Source of the DNA: an uncultured Ruminococcus sp.
GTDB lineage: Bacteria > Bacillota > Clostridia > Oscillospirales > Acutalibacteraceae
Assembly: GCA_902765855.1 (NCBI GenBank)
Contig: CACXBF010000009.1
Coordinates: 1 to 61,165, forward strand
Reading direction: 5' to 3'
Length of the DNA: 61,165 nt
Shown: positions 6,861 through 16,355 of the stretch, piece after piece
Layout of the letters: every line of letters starts with the position of its first letter
Position numbering within the stretch: position 1 is the first letter of the stretch
Program-made: the position numbers and the translations under genes
Notes under the pieces: model-generated
Database searches by the model: none
What the model saw: the letters and a program-made list of their open reading frames with translations, nothing else
Told to the model about the DNA's origin: nothing

Positions 6861-8453
6861 TTAATTTTCCTCCGAATTATTATTTATTTCTATTGGTATT
6901 CCTGATGCTTTTGCATCTGAAGCAAATTTTAAAAGTGGGTCATCTTGCTTAACTTCATCCGGATATGAGTATCTTCCAAGACTATAATCCTTTCCGGTAA
7001 TTTTTCTGATTGAATTACGCATTTTTTCTCGCTGTTCAGGCTTGCGTAAAATTTCAAAGCATATATCGTTTGTTGAATCAACAAGAACATATTTTCCGCT
7101 TATATAAGCTTTACTTCCATCAAATGACGCACCGATAATCTTTGAATATTGCTTTATGTCATCTATAACTTCAGGCCATTCTTTCATTGGTACAGCTTCA
7201 CTTCTGAGCTTTTCCATATCAGGAGGGCGCTTAATCGGTGGCGTTCTTGTCTGAGAATGAGTTTTATTGACAGATACTTGTTGAACTATTGGCGGATTAG
7301 CCCTAAGCCTTTCTACCTCTTTAGTAAGTTCGTCAATACGCTTTGCAACATCTCCGCTTATTTCCGGCTTAGAAATTTCCGAGCACAGCTTAACTGCTGT
7401 CATTTCCATTTCTATCCTGCGGTTAACTCCCCTCATCATACGCTCATATGCTTTTTGTAGAGTATCTATCGCTGAAATAATTTCGTTAAGTGACATTGCA
7501 AGAGCCTGTTCACTTGTCTGGGCAAATTCCTCGTCGGTCATAACAACAAAAGGCCTTGCATCTTTTACAGTTTTAATCAGCATCATAGCTCTTAGCTGAG
7601 AACAAAGTTCATCGCAAAGTCGAGCCATATCTTTAGAATCTGTGTGTAGCTTATCAATTATCGCAAGAGCCTCTGCGGAATCTCTTTTACGAATTGATTC
7701 AACAAGCTTAAAAAGATATTCCCTATCTGCCAAACCTGCGGTATCACGAACTGTATGTTCGTCAATATGTCGGCTTCTGCCCATACATTGGTCGAGCAAA
7801 GAAACTGCATCTCTCATACCGCCGTCAGCAATAGAGGCAATAAGCAAAGCCGCTGAACGTTCAATCTCTGCATTTTCCTGACTGCAAATATATTCGAGTC
7901 TATCCGCAATAGCTTGTGGTGAGATTCTATGGAAATCAAAACGCTGACAACGAGAAAGTATTGTTGCAGGAAGTTTATGAACCTCTGTCGTTGCCAAAAT
8001 AAAGACAACATGAGGAGGTGGTTCTTCAAGCGTTTTCAAAAGAGCATTAAAAGCTCCCGGAGAAAGCATATGAACCTCGTCAATGATATATACACGATAT
8101 TTTACGCCTGCAGGGGTAAAATTTGCCTCCTCTCGAAGCATACGAATATCATCAACGCCATTATTACTTGCAGCATCAATCTCTACAACATCGAGAATTG
8201 AACCGTCATCAAGACCTCTACAAGCGGCACATTTTCCACAAGGGTCACCATCTTGCAAATCAAGACAGTTGACAGCCTTGGCAAGAATTTTTGCACAAGA
8301 GGTTTTTCCTGTACCTCTCGAGCCTGTAAAGAGATATGCGTGAGCTATTCTGTCGGCTTTAAGCTCATTTTTCAGCGTAACAGTAACCTGTGGCTGACCT
8401 GAAACCTCCGAGAAGGTTTTCGGGCGATATTTTCTATAAAGCACACGATACAT
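6861..8453 (-). CDS. dnaX: DNA polymerase III subunits gamma/tau
   Basis: The clamp-loader ATPase. Walker A is GSRGTGKTSCAK, a four-cysteine zinc finger spans CLDLQDGDPCGKCAAC, Walker B is IIDEVHML, and the sensor/SRC motif is LSRCQRFDF. 530 residues is slightly short of longer tau forms, and the C-terminal third is low-similarity. The ATG at 8453 is chosen over the preceding TTG because AAGGTGAG is spaced 5-6 nt from it. First protein gene of the operon, directly downstream of the SRP RNA, a conserved Firmicutes arrangement. Confidence 0.95.
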   Translation of the reverse strand: MYRVLYRKYRPKTFSEVSGQPQVTVTLKNELKADRIAHAYLFTGSRGTGKTSCAKILAKAVNCLDLQDGDPCGKCAACRGLDDGSILDVVEIDAASNNGVDDIRMLREEANFTPAGVKYRVYIIDEVHMLSPGAFNALLKTLEEPPPHVVFILATTEVHKLPATILSRCQRFDFHRISPQAIADRLEYICSQENAEIERSAALLIASIADGGMRDAVSLLDQCMGRSRHIDEHTVRDTAGLADREYLFKLVESIRKRDSAEALAIIDKLHTDSKDMARLCDELCSQLRAMMLIKTVKDARPFVVMTDEEFAQTSEQALAMSLNEIISAIDTLQKAYERMMRGVNRRIEMEMTAVKLCSEISKPEISGDVAKRIDELTKEVERLRANPPIVQQVSVNKTHSQTRTPPIKRPPDMEKLRSEAVPMKEWPEVIDDIKQYSKIIGASFDGSKAYISGKYVLVDSTNDICFEILRKPEQREKMRNSIRKITGKDYSLGRYSYPDEVKQDDPLLKFASDAKASGIPIEINNNSEEN

Positions 8454-8482
8454 CAAAGCTCACCTTCCTTTTGGCTCAAAAA

Positions 8483-8657
8483 AACAAGACAGCCGAGGAA
8501 GTCGGTCATATGCTCTTTGGTATACTGACGAACAGATTAACTGTATCGCATGTTACAACCGCTTAATGCTGCTCGGTTCCCCGCCTGACATGGTTCACGG
8601 TGCTTCATCGTACAGCACCTATCCGCCAGCATATCAAAAAGCACATTCTGTCTTGTT
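8483..8657 (-). ncRNA. ffs: signal recognition particle RNA
   Basis: The minus strand contains the helix 8 signature ATGTCAGGCGGGGAACCGAG followed by CAGCATTAAG, essentially as in Bacillus scRNA apart from the loop. The ends AACAAGACAG and CTGTCTTGTT pair over 10 bp and are followed by a T run that terminates the RNA. It binds Ffh for co-translational membrane targeting. Exact ends are uncertain: a promoter at 8685-8713 predicts initiation near 8678. About 175 nt is shorter than the Bacillus form. Confidence 0.85.
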
Positions 8658-8684
8658 ATACCGATATTCTTCGGCAGTAGTGCT

Positions 8685-8713
8685 ATTATACAATATATCT
8701 TCACAAAATGCAA
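8685..8713 (-). promoter_or_regulatory. sigma-A promoter of ffs (and perhaps dnaX operon)
   Basis: On the minus strand, TTGCAT at 8713-8708, a 17-nt spacer, then a perfect TATAAT at 8690-8685. It points into the SRP RNA gene with a start predicted near 8678. Confidence 0.7.
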
Positions 8714-8982
8714 GCCTTTTTTAAAAATTTATTAAATTAGCTTGTAATAATATAATAAAAACAAAATCCAATAAATATGATAAATTCATCGATTTAAATA
8801 ACTTATTATGCTTCTTGCCGAATAATAATTCTACTCAAAATAAGTAATCAATATTTTAAAAAGCATTTGTTCATCGTATTTTGATAATTTATTTGCAACT
8901 AAAATAATTTTGTTTGTTTTTGCCATTCAATTTTTATTAATTGACGACGCCTATTTATTTTTTAATACCATCAATATATAAA
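8714..8982. other. AT-rich intergenic stretch
   Basis: About 270 nt of very AT-rich sequence between the ffs promoter and the tRNA-cluster terminator. I see no open frame, structured RNA or repeat with support. Confidence 0.6.
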
Positions 8983-9014
8983 CAAAAGGCAACAGGTATA
9001 CACCTATTGCCTTT
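8983..9014 (-). terminator. terminator of the five-tRNA operon
   Basis: AAAGGCAACAGGT/ACCTATTGCCTTT forms a 13-bp stem with one mismatch; the minus strand continues with TTTTG. It lies 7 nt beyond the tRNA-Lys CCA end. Confidence 0.75.
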
Positions 9015-9020
9015 GAAGTT

Positions 9021-9096
9021 TGGTGACCCATCGGAGATTCGAACTCCGGACACCTTGATTAAAAGTCAAGTGCTCTGCCAACTGAGCTAATGAGTC
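9021..9096 (-). tRNA. tRNA-Lys (anticodon TTT)
   Basis: Cloverleaf with acceptor GACTCAT/ATGGGTC, anticodon loop CTTTTAA, T-arm CGGAG-TTCGAAT-CTCCG and encoded CCA. Last gene of the five-tRNA minus-strand cluster. Confidence 0.95.
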
Positions 9097-9101
9097 ATAA
9101 T

Positions 9102-9177
9102 TGGTTGGGATGGCTGGATTCGAACCAGCGAGATGACGGAGTCAAAGTCCGTTGCCTTACCGCTTGGCTACACCCCA
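9102..9177 (-). tRNA. tRNA-Gln (anticodon TTG)
   Basis: Acceptor TGGGGTG/CATCCCA with the U1-A72 pair typical of tRNA-Gln, anticodon loop CTTTGAC, T-arm GCTGG-TTCGAAT-CCAGC and encoded CCA. Confidence 0.95.
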
Positions 9178-9234
9178 GAAAAATTTTCTTCAGCATACGA
9201 ACACTTCATATGCTGAACGAAAACATAAAAATAT

Positions 9235-9312
9235 TGGGGTGGATAGTCGGATTCGAACCGACGCTCTCTGGTGCCACAAACCAGCGCTTTAACCAGCTAA
9301 GCTATACCCACC
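9235..9312 (-). tRNA. tRNA-His (anticodon GTG)
   Basis: Acceptor GTGGGTA/TATCCAC with the extra G-1 opposite discriminator C73 that identifies tRNA-His, anticodon loop TTGTGGC, and encoded CCA. Confidence 0.95.
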
Positions 9313-9315
9313 ATA

Positions 9316-9392
9316 TGGCGCGCCAAAAGGGACTCGAACCCCTGACCTACTGCTTAGAAGGCAGTTGCTCTATCCAGCTGAGCTATTGGCGC
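9316..9392 (-). tRNA. tRNA-Arg (anticodon TCT)
   Basis: Acceptor GCGCCAA/TTGGCGC, anticodon loop CTTCTAA, T-arm AGGGG-TTCGAGT-CCCTT, G73 and encoded CCA. Reads AGA codons, common in this AT-rich genome. Confidence 0.95.
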
Positions 9393-9395
9393 ATA

Positions 9396-9469
9396 TGGAG
9401 CGGGTGATGGGAATCGAACCCACACAACCAGCTTGGAAGGCTGGGGTTCTACCACTGAACTACACCCGC
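9396..9469 (-). tRNA. tRNA-Gly (anticodon TCC)
   Basis: Acceptor GCGGGTG/CACCCGC, anticodon loop CTTCCAA, encoded CCA. First gene of the minus-strand tRNA operon. Confidence 0.95.
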
Positions 9470-9486
9470 ATTTCGTGACGAACATT

Positions 9487-9515
9487 ATATTATCATACTG
9501 CTCTTTAAATGTCAA
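9487..9515 (-). promoter_or_regulatory. promoter of the five-tRNA operon
   Basis: On the minus strand, a perfect TTGACA at 9515-9510, a 17-nt spacer and TAATAT at 9492-9487, just upstream of tRNA-Gly. Confidence 0.8.
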
Positions 9516-9563
9516 TAGGAAATTTAAAATTTTTTCTAATTTTTTATTTTTTAATAAAATCTC

Positions 9564-9592
9564 TTGACAATTTCTTGGCTTTATTATATACT
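9564..9592 (+). promoter_or_regulatory. promoter of tRNA-Leu
   Basis: A perfect TTGACA at 9564-9569, a 17-nt spacer, TATACT at 9587-9592, 16 nt before the mature tRNA. It is divergent from the tRNA operon promoter. Confidence 0.85.
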
Positions 9593-9608
9593 AATTAAGC
9601 ACTTATTT

Positions 9609-9695
9609 GCCGGTGTGTCGGAATTGGCAGACGAGACAGACTCAAAATCTGTTATCCGCAAGGGTGTGTGGGTTCGAGTCCCACTACCGGCACCA
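9609..9695 (+). tRNA. tRNA-Leu (anticodon CAA)
   Basis: An 87-nt class II tRNA with acceptor GCCGGTG/TACCGGC, anticodon loop CTCAAAA, a long variable arm (TATCCGCAAGGGTGT), T-arm GTGGG-TTCGAGT-CCCAC and encoded CCA. Confidence 0.95.
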
Positions 9696-9700
9696 ATTAA

Positions 9701-9741
9701 AAAGCTCGTAAACGCAATCATATAAAGCGTTTACGAGCTTT
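9701..9741 (+). terminator. terminator of tRNA-Leu
   Basis: Perfect 15-bp stem AAAGCTCGTAAACGC/GCGTTTACGAGCTTT followed by TCTTTATTTTT, 5 nt beyond the tRNA. Confidence 0.88.
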
Positions 9742-9861
9742 CTTTATTTTTGTAGTATTTCTAATATTTTGTAAGTGAATTTTTAATCTATATTTCCCTT
9801 GCTTCTCGGAAACCTAAATACAGTTTGTTGATTTGTTATATACGAAATATTTTTACAAGCC

Positions 9862-9890
9862 AAAAAAGCGAACGGAAATTTCTGCTTGCT
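9862..9890 (-). terminator. terminator downstream of the GLUG/MMPL operon
   Basis: AGCAAGCAGAAA/TTTCCGTTCGCT pair over 12 positions, three of them G-T wobbles, and the minus strand continues TTTTTTGG. It lies about 60 nt beyond the GLUG-protein stop. Confidence 0.6.
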
Positions 9891-9950
9891 CTTTTTATAT
9901 TCACAACGCTAATTAATTTTTCCAGCTTTAGATTCAATTTTTTAGAATTT

Positions 9951-12900
9951 TTACATTTTGTGTTTCTTCTTATATAATATCAAACCTATAATACATAAAA
10001 CCACAACTATCAAAATGAGTACAGGAATGAACAATATCCACCAAAGAGTCTGTTCACGCACAATAGCAATTTCTATCTTTTCTCCGTCAAGCTCTGCAAC
10101 AAGATAACTTCCAAACTCAGAGCTTTCCACCCTTTTCCATTCTCCATTTTGCTTAACAAAAATGCACACGCCGTCTATATTTCCGTCTGGCGCAAGATAA
10201 TGTATTTTGTGCATAGTTTTATTGTCCTTGCTTAATTTCAGTGTCCAACTTTCGAGCAATTCTCTCGACTGCCACCATTTGTTCAATGGAATCTCGCTAT
10301 CTTGCACAACACATTTTTCTGTAGACATAGTTGCTTTTTCATCAAAATTCCCTTCAACAAAAAATACCGTACGACCATCTTTACGCTTTGCATTGCCGGC
10401 CACTGTTGTTACATATGGAATATATTCCGCATTAACAATCGTGTCAAAATGAAGTTCAGAAAGTTCCGTCCTACTCCAAACAGCATAATTTCCATCTTTT
10501 TTGGGAATCTTCGGCGCAACATCCATAGAAAATGAGTCTCCATAATTAAATGATAGTGTTTTTAATTCTTTACCATCAGCCACAAAACGCAAAGTAAGCT
10601 GTTTCATCTCGTCCGGAAGACCATTAATCTTTAATAATTCAAGATAAGAAATTGACTCCGCTTTTTTCGCATAGCTAATCCTATCAATCCCAGCCAGATA
10701 TTCCGATACAAATAAATTTCCCTTGTATTCTCCTGTAATTTCTCCAGTGATTGCACCACAAAATGAACTATCAGAAGAAATTTCAATCATAGAAACACAA
10801 TCTATAACACGCTTACCAGAACCGACTATACCGCCAACATATTTTTTACCGGAAAGTGTACATTTAGTAAAGCTGTTTTTGACCGATGAAAGTGAGAAAC
10901 CACATACCCCACCTACATAGTCTCCAGAATTGCTTGTGACATCTCCAAAGCCGCCACAGCCATAAATTGTACCAATATCCATTCGACCGACTACACTGCC
11001 TACACAGCTTCGTTTTGCTGTAATATTGCCTGTATTCTTACAGTTCAGAAGGATTGCACGACTTTGATATGTAAATTTACCGGACCAATTATTTAGCGAT
11101 AAATCGTCCTCTGGGTCAAGGTCATATTCGATAGCCATAGACCCTACAACACCACCAACATTTCGGTCTGCTGAAATTTCACCATCATTATTCGATTCTT
11201 GTACTTTACCTCGTACAGCACTTTGTATGCTATCCTCCGAAACATCTTCAAATATATCAGTATAATCTATATTTTTTGTTTCATTGATAAGGTTCAAGAA
11301 TAAATTCATAACCTTCATAAACTGTGTATTTATTGCACGAACATCAGATAACAATGCAGTGCTTGAAGATGAGATAGATGTATTTAATTCAGAAAGTTCA
11401 TTACCAATTCCACTAAGTGCAGTGTTCAAAGCATCTGATGAATTTGTAAATTCTGAACCAAGTGGTGTAAAAGTAATAGGTTCTTCTCTTGAAAACTCAT
11501 CTACCAACTGTGATGCTTTTTTCAAAGCACTTTTCAGCGATGTAGAAGTTTCTTGCACACTTTCAAGTACAGCATCAAACTGTTTTGATACCTTGCTAAG
11601 CTTTGTATTCAAATCACGCAAACTGCCTATACCTTTGCCAAGAGCGTCCATGGCCTTACTAAAATGTGATGATGACGATGAAAAACAGGTGATTGATGTT
11701 TGCATTTCATTCGCAAATTTACGAAGCGTTTGGAGCTTCTGATTTCTGATTGCGGAAAAATCTGTATTCTTCAAAACATCTGTAAAATCACGACCCACTG
11801 CAACATTATAATCAAGAACTGTCCGAAATCCGTTTGCCAATGCCAAACTGGTTTCCTTTGTAATAGTGCCATTATCTTTCAATTCCTTAATTGCCTGATT
11901 TATTGTGGTTTTAAGCTTATCAGAAGACTCTTTCAGCATTGCAATATCTGCAGAGAGCTGTGTGGTATCCGGCTTAGCGGATTCATTTTTCAACAGGTCA
12001 ATAGCACGATTAAAAGCATCAAGTCCATCACTTAGGTCTTTTGCAGTCTGCGATGTTTCTGTACAGAAATTTTGAAGTTCACGCAAAATCTGCTCATTAT
12101 ACTCAGTTGTTCCGTCAAGCATATCAAAAAGCTTGCGTATCTCACTAATCGTATCAGTTAATCCGCTTGAGGTATTCGCAATATCACTTGTAATTGGCGA
12201 AAGCTTTGATAAATATCTCTCAATCATAAGTGAAAGTCCATTTACCGACTCAATATTTGAATCCACAAAAGAGCCAAGTTGGTCTGTCATATTATTTGCA
12301 CTGCTACGAGCATTATCGGTATAACTTAACACTTGATTAAGATGTTCAGACACACTATTTGAGGTAGATTCTGCATCACTCAATGTCCGATCAATTAGTG
12401 AATGAAGTTTATTTAATTCATTTTGTAATTCATCAAGACTATTATTGGATACTTGCAAGGTAATATTCGGCGTCATCTGTCCGACAATACCGCCTACATC
12501 TTTTCTTCCGAGTATCTTGCCATGATTTTGGCAGTTGCTGATATAACCGCTCTGACGACCTACAATACCTCCAACATTGTAACCAACATGGGAATAACCA
12601 ACTGCACCGCTATTTTCACAGCTCTGAATAACGCCAGTTGAATATCCTGCAATACCTCCGGTATCGGTTGTTACTGGTATTTCATGGTCTAAATTTTTAT
12701 TTTTCAACAAATCATATATAACACTATCAAGTTCAGTAAGCTCTGAAAGCGTAATATTTTCATCTGTAATAGTTGTATTAACTGCCGCCTTATTAGAAGA
12801 GTTGACTATACTTCCTGAATTTTCACCAACTATTCCTCCAATGAACTTTTTTCCTAAAATCACGCCAGAAACACTACAACCCGTAATCACGCCACTTGAT

Positions 12901-13394
12901 TTATTGATTCCGGCAATACCGCCTACTTGTTCAGAGCCGGATATAACTCCTGAAAAACTACAATTTTCTATCGTTCCGTAGTTTTCGCCAGCAAAACCGC
13001 CGATATAATTCTGCTCTCCCGTAGGAGATACATCACCCTCTAGCTGAAGCTTTCTAACAACAGCACCTTTTTCTATACGACCGAATAATGCCGAACGAGA
13101 ATTTTCTGATATTATTTTCAATCCGGTAATTTTATGTCCGTTACCATCAAATGTTCCTAAAAATATCGGAATAGACAGTTCACTTTCTTTTAAGTCTATA
13201 TCCTGCGTAAGAATAACTGTAAGGTTTTTTGAATATTTGTCAGAGGAACATCTCTTTGCAAAGTTTTGTAGTTCATTCAGGCTTCCGATACGAAGTGTAT
13301 CATCTGCTGCATAAGCGATTGGGCAAAGAGATAGCAGCATAACATTTGCAAGCAGTAATGCCATAAATCGAATAATCGTACTATTTCTTTTCAT
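9951..13394 (-). CDS. giant GLUG-repeat / coiled-coil surface protein with C-terminal membrane anchor
   Basis: 1147 residues. An N-terminal signal peptide (hydrophobic core FMALLLANVMLLSLCPIAYA, cleavage near AYA-AD) is followed by a block of GLUG-type repeats (VGGIAG..., IGGIVGENSGSI, VGGIVGRQSGYI) to about residue 305. A Ser/Leu-rich coiled coil spans about 310-745, then a second GLUG block (VGGVVG, VGSVVG, VGGVCG, VGGIVG) at about 748-880. There is also a beta-rich domain, a transmembrane segment (ILFIPVLILIVVVLCIIGLI) and a basic tail (YKKKHKM). It should face outward with its C-terminus in the membrane. The start overlaps the MMPL gene end by 14 nt, so they are translated together. GLUG repeats occur in adhesins and IgA peptidases; no protease motif is seen here. 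The function may be to work with the transporter. Confidence 0.85.
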   Translation of the reverse strand: MKRNSTIIRFMALLLANVMLLSLCPIAYAADDTLRIGSLNELQNFAKRCSSDKYSKNLTVILTQDIDLKESELSIPIFLGTFDGNGHKITGLKIISENSRSALFGRIEKGAVVRKLQLEGDVSPTGEQNYIGGFAGENYGTIENCSFSGVISGSEQVGGIAGINKSSGVITGCSVSGVILGKKFIGGIVGENSGSIVNSSNKAAVNTTITDENITLSELTELDSVIYDLLKNKNLDHEIPVTTDTGGIAGYSTGVIQSCENSGAVGYSHVGYNVGGIVGRQSGYISNCQNHGKILGRKDVGGIVGQMTPNITLQVSNNSLDELQNELNKLHSLIDRTLSDAESTSNSVSEHLNQVLSYTDNARSSANNMTDQLGSFVDSNIESVNGLSLMIERYLSKLSPITSDIANTSSGLTDTISEIRKLFDMLDGTTEYNEQILRELQNFCTETSQTAKDLSDGLDAFNRAIDLLKNESAKPDTTQLSADIAMLKESSDKLKTTINQAIKELKDNGTITKETSLALANGFRTVLDYNVAVGRDFTDVLKNTDFSAIRNQKLQTLRKFANEMQTSITCFSSSSSHFSKAMDALGKGIGSLRDLNTKLSKVSKQFDAVLESVQETSTSLKSALKKASQLVDEFSREEPITFTPLGSEFTNSSDALNTALSGIGNELSELNTSISSSSTALLSDVRAINTQFMKVMNLFLNLINETKNIDYTDIFEDVSEDSIQSAVRGKVQESNNDGEISADRNVGGVVGSMAIEYDLDPEDDLSLNNWSGKFTYQSRAILLNCKNTGNITAKRSCVGSVVGRMDIGTIYGCGGFGDVTSNSGDYVGGVCGFSLSSVKNSFTKCTLSGKKYVGGIVGSGKRVIDCVSMIEISSDSSFCGAITGEITGEYKGNLFVSEYLAGIDRISYAKKAESISYLELLKINGLPDEMKQLTLRFVADGKELKTLSFNYGDSFSMDVAPKIPKKDGNYAVWSRTELSELHFDTIVNAEYIPYVTTVAGNAKRKDGRTVFFVEGNFDEKATMSTEKCVVQDSEIPLNKWWQSRELLESWTLKLSKDNKTMHKIHYLAPDGNIDGVCIFVKQNGEWKRVESSEFGSYLVAELDGEKIEIAIVREQTLWWILFIPVLILIVVVLCIIGLILYKKKHKM

Positions 13395-15861
13395 TTTCTA
13401 TTTCCTCCCCTACCACTTCTTCTGTATCACATTCTTCTGTAATCTCACCAGATATCAAATGTAGCTCTGTATCTCCATCTATACTTGCGTGCATTATACC
13501 GTTGACCGAACCATTTATCTCGCCCTTGACCATTCCGCTAACATAAATACGCCCACTTGTTGCTTTTTGGCGTTTCGGTTTCTTAACAGAGAAGGACGTC
13601 TTATCTACAATACCACTTCCTATAAGCAAAATCTGTGGCAGAACGAATAGTACAAGAATCATAGACAAAATAGTTCCACGACCAAGACTCTGACCAATAC
13701 CAACGATTGCAGCCTCGGAGGTCATCTGACCTATCAGAATACCTGATACTGAAAGTATAGTACCAGATGTCAGAACCGTAGGAAATGCAAAATTCAATGT
13801 TTCAATCATTGCCTGCCTGTGATTCATAGTGTTTTTTATCTCCTGATAGCGGTTAGCAATTACGATTGCATAGTCGATATTAGCACCCATCTGAATAGAA
13901 CTTACTACAAGATAACTCATGAAAAATAATCCATTTCCAGTGAAATATGGAACAGAGAAATTAAGCCATATACTTCCTTGAATAACTATAATAAGTAAAA
14001 TTGGCATTCCAACCGATTTAAAGGTGAATAGCAAAACCACAAGAACGATTAGAATTGAAACTATGCTGACAACCAAATTATCACGAACAAAAGATTTTTG
14101 AAAATCATATTCGTTGGTGGAGTCACCTGCCACATAGACTGTGCCATCGGGATAATAACCTTCTGCAATCTCGTGAATTGTATCAATAAAGGAATAAGTT
14201 TCATCTCCACTGACTGGGAGTGTCAGATAAAGCAACATACGGTCGTAATCTGTACCGCAAAGCTGCGCCTTTGCTGCTGACATTTGTTTCTTTGCATCAT
14301 TAAGTGTCTTTGTCTGCTCATCATCAAGCGTCACAATCCCGGAATCCACTTGTTCACTAACAAATAAGAACATATCAATTAGTGGCACCTTATAAGATGC
14401 AAGATTTCCGGCAAGTTTACCATAGTCCTCGTCCTTTGCAGCATATGCCGCATAGATTGTCTGTGCTACTTCGTAATCAAGTCCGGCAACTTCTGAGAAT
14501 TGTCTTGGCGTCAGTTTATCCGCAAGCATATAACCGTCCATAGCTTCTGTATTAGCAAGCCCTATTGTATAATCAATCTCATCATGCTTTTCGAGTTCTT
14601 CAAGTAGCTTTGCCTCTTTTTCATAATCTCCAGCAGGAACAACCAGTGCCAACATATTAGACGAGGTGAAATGTTCGTCTATCATTTTGTCGGCTACCTG
14701 CGACTCACTGAGCTTTGGTGTGGTAAGAGAGCTATAACCGTATACATAAGGGCATTTATTTGAAAACCAAAATCCAAATGCAATCAAAACCACAAAAATA
14801 ATCGGTACTATATGTCGTGTGGCGTAATCAAACTTACCGATAAATGATACCTTTGGAATAAAGTTTCGATGTTTCGACCTTTCAATAAGAGGACCGAAAA
14901 GCACTAATAATCCCGGCATAACAAGAAATACAGAAAGCAATGCAAATATAATTGATTTAATAAGGCATATTCCCATATCCGGACCTATCTTAAATTGCAT
15001 ACAGAGCATAGCAGCAAGACCACCGATTGTAGTAAGTGAGCTTGCACCAATCTCCGGAATTGCTTTGCTCAAAGCTGTTATTGCTGCATCTCTGATTGAC
15101 ATTGTCTGCCTCTCCTCTTTAAAGCGGTTACAGAGGATGACTGCGTAGTCAAGTGAAAGTGCAAGTTGCAAAATACTTGTTACGGAATTTGATACAAAAG
15201 ATATTTTACCAAGCAAAAAATTACTGCCTTGATTCAGTACCATTGCAATAATAAATGTAAGCAATAAAACCGGAACTTCTCCGAAAGTTTGTGAGGTTAA
15301 GATTAGAACGATAACAATAATAATTGCCACATAAATCATAATCATATTGACCTCAGATGCGATTGTATCCTTTATCGAATTTCCGAGACCTGTGGAAACA
15401 TAAATATCATATCCATCAAGTGCTTCTTTTACTGCGTCAAGCGATTTAAGGCAAGCATCATCGTTTTCATCATAATCAAAGGTCCCTGAAAACATAGCTG
15501 AGGCATCTTCATAATGGTCGGTAGAATTATCAAAAGCAACTCCTTGTACTCCTTTGATATCAGAAAGTTTTTCACTAAGAGCTTCGGCGTCTTTATATGT
15601 AATGTTTGCTACCATAATGTCCGCTGTACCGTAGGTTGTAAACTGATTTTCCATAACATTTAACGCCAGCTTGGTTTCGGCTGTATCTGGTAAAAAAGAG
15701 GTCAAATCACTTTCTACTTCAACCCAATTTCGTGAAAAAGCAGAAAAAATCAATAGAATAACAGTAATCAAAAAAATCAGATTTCGTTTATCTACAATTA
15801 GTGTAGAAAGCTTCAGCATAAAAGATGTACTTTGCTTTGCGTGATTTTTCATTTTCGGCAT
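13381..15861 (-). CDS. MMPL/RND-superfamily transporter
   Basis: 826 residues in two repeated halves, each with one transmembrane helix, an extracellular loop and a five-helix bundle, as in MmpL/HpnN proteins. Asp-Tyr pairs sit in the fourth-helix position of each half (SLDYAVILCNRF about residue 237; NIDYAIVIANRY about residue 662), matching the proton-relay residues of MmpL3. MMPL proteins export lipids, pigments or peptides using the proton gradient. The cytoplasmic C-terminus carries an unusual glycine-patterned tail (VSGMVKGEINGSVNGIM) and an acidic end. The gene overlaps both neighbours. Substrate unknown; regulation probably by the divergent TetR protein. Confidence 0.9.
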   Translation of the reverse strand: MPKMKNHAKQSTSFMLKLSTLIVDKRNLIFLITVILLIFSAFSRNWVEVESDLTSFLPDTAETKLALNVMENQFTTYGTADIMVANITYKDAEALSEKLSDIKGVQGVAFDNSTDHYEDASAMFSGTFDYDENDDACLKSLDAVKEALDGYDIYVSTGLGNSIKDTIASEVNMIMIYVAIIIVIVLILTSQTFGEVPVLLLTFIIAMVLNQGSNFLLGKISFVSNSVTSILQLALSLDYAVILCNRFKEERQTMSIRDAAITALSKAIPEIGASSLTTIGGLAAMLCMQFKIGPDMGICLIKSIIFALLSVFLVMPGLLVLFGPLIERSKHRNFIPKVSFIGKFDYATRHIVPIIFVVLIAFGFWFSNKCPYVYGYSSLTTPKLSESQVADKMIDEHFTSSNMLALVVPAGDYEKEAKLLEELEKHDEIDYTIGLANTEAMDGYMLADKLTPRQFSEVAGLDYEVAQTIYAAYAAKDEDYGKLAGNLASYKVPLIDMFLFVSEQVDSGIVTLDDEQTKTLNDAKKQMSAAKAQLCGTDYDRMLLYLTLPVSGDETYSFIDTIHEIAEGYYPDGTVYVAGDSTNEYDFQKSFVRDNLVVSIVSILIVLVVLLFTFKSVGMPILLIIVIQGSIWLNFSVPYFTGNGLFFMSYLVVSSIQMGANIDYAIVIANRYQEIKNTMNHRQAMIETLNFAFPTVLTSGTILSVSGILIGQMTSEAAIVGIGQSLGRGTILSMILVLFVLPQILLIGSGIVDKTSFSVKKPKRQKATSGRIYVSGMVKGEINGSVNGIMHASIDGDTELHLISGEITEECDTEEVVGEEIENEKK

Positions 15862-16184
15862 TCTCTTTTCTCGCCTCTTTCCAAATGTTTTTCATCATAA
15901 ATCTTATGCCCCCATAATTTCATTCTTGCATTTTCTGTTTCAATAATTCCAGATAATTCATCTCCTACTATCTCAAATGTGGTATTGCAGGAAAGTTCTC
16001 GTGTCATAGTGTGCAGACTATGCCTCAAGTGATAAATCTGCCCTACATACTCACCTTTTATAAGATTATCAAACTCCAGCAAAGTCATAATACCATCGAC
16101 TTTTCCTTCTTTTGTATTCAAAGCAAGTTTCCCTTCACGAACACCAAGTTGACTATCCAGAAAAATTTTATAGCTCGTTTTCAT
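15849..16184 (-). CDS. small hypothetical protein coupled to MMPL transporter
   Basis: A 111-residue, probably cytosolic, beta-rich protein (GKLALNTKEGKVDGIMTLLE) without signal or membrane segments. It is the first gene of the operon, starts after AAAGGAGG and overlaps the MMPL start by 13 nt. Its KVDGIM motif resembles the SVNGIM motif in the C-terminal tail of the MMPL protein next door, hinting at a shared small domain, but the similarity is short. Not recognised otherwise. Confidence 0.7.
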   Translation of the reverse strand: MKTSYKIFLDSQLGVREGKLALNTKEGKVDGIMTLLEFDNLIKGEYVGQIYHLRHSLHTMTRELSCNTTFEIVGDELSGIIETENARMKLWGHKIYDEKHLERGEKRECRK

Positions 16185-16262
16185 AGAAATTTCCTCCTTT
16201 TAAAAATCGATTTAATACTACTTCAATACATTTCAAATTTCAAAGGTCAAACAAAAGTGCTA

Positions 16263-16278
16263 TGTCAGAATTATGACA
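16263..16278. promoter_or_regulatory. candidate TetR-family operator
   Basis: The inverted repeat TGTCA-GAATTA-TGACA lies between the divergent transporter operon and TetR gene, close to candidate promoter sequence on both sides. A symmetric site in this position is where a TetR-family repressor would bind. Not otherwise supported. Confidence 0.45.
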
Positions 16279-16355
16279 ATCAACCCTAATTTGACCGAAT
16301 GAAATCGGTATAATTTTATGCTATAATAAAAACATATAAGTTGGGAGGCATCGAA

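Noticed and set aside
9090-9407. 105-codon frame containing WLDSNQR and GLEPLTYCLEG
   Set aside because: It is an artefact of reading antisense through the tRNA cluster.
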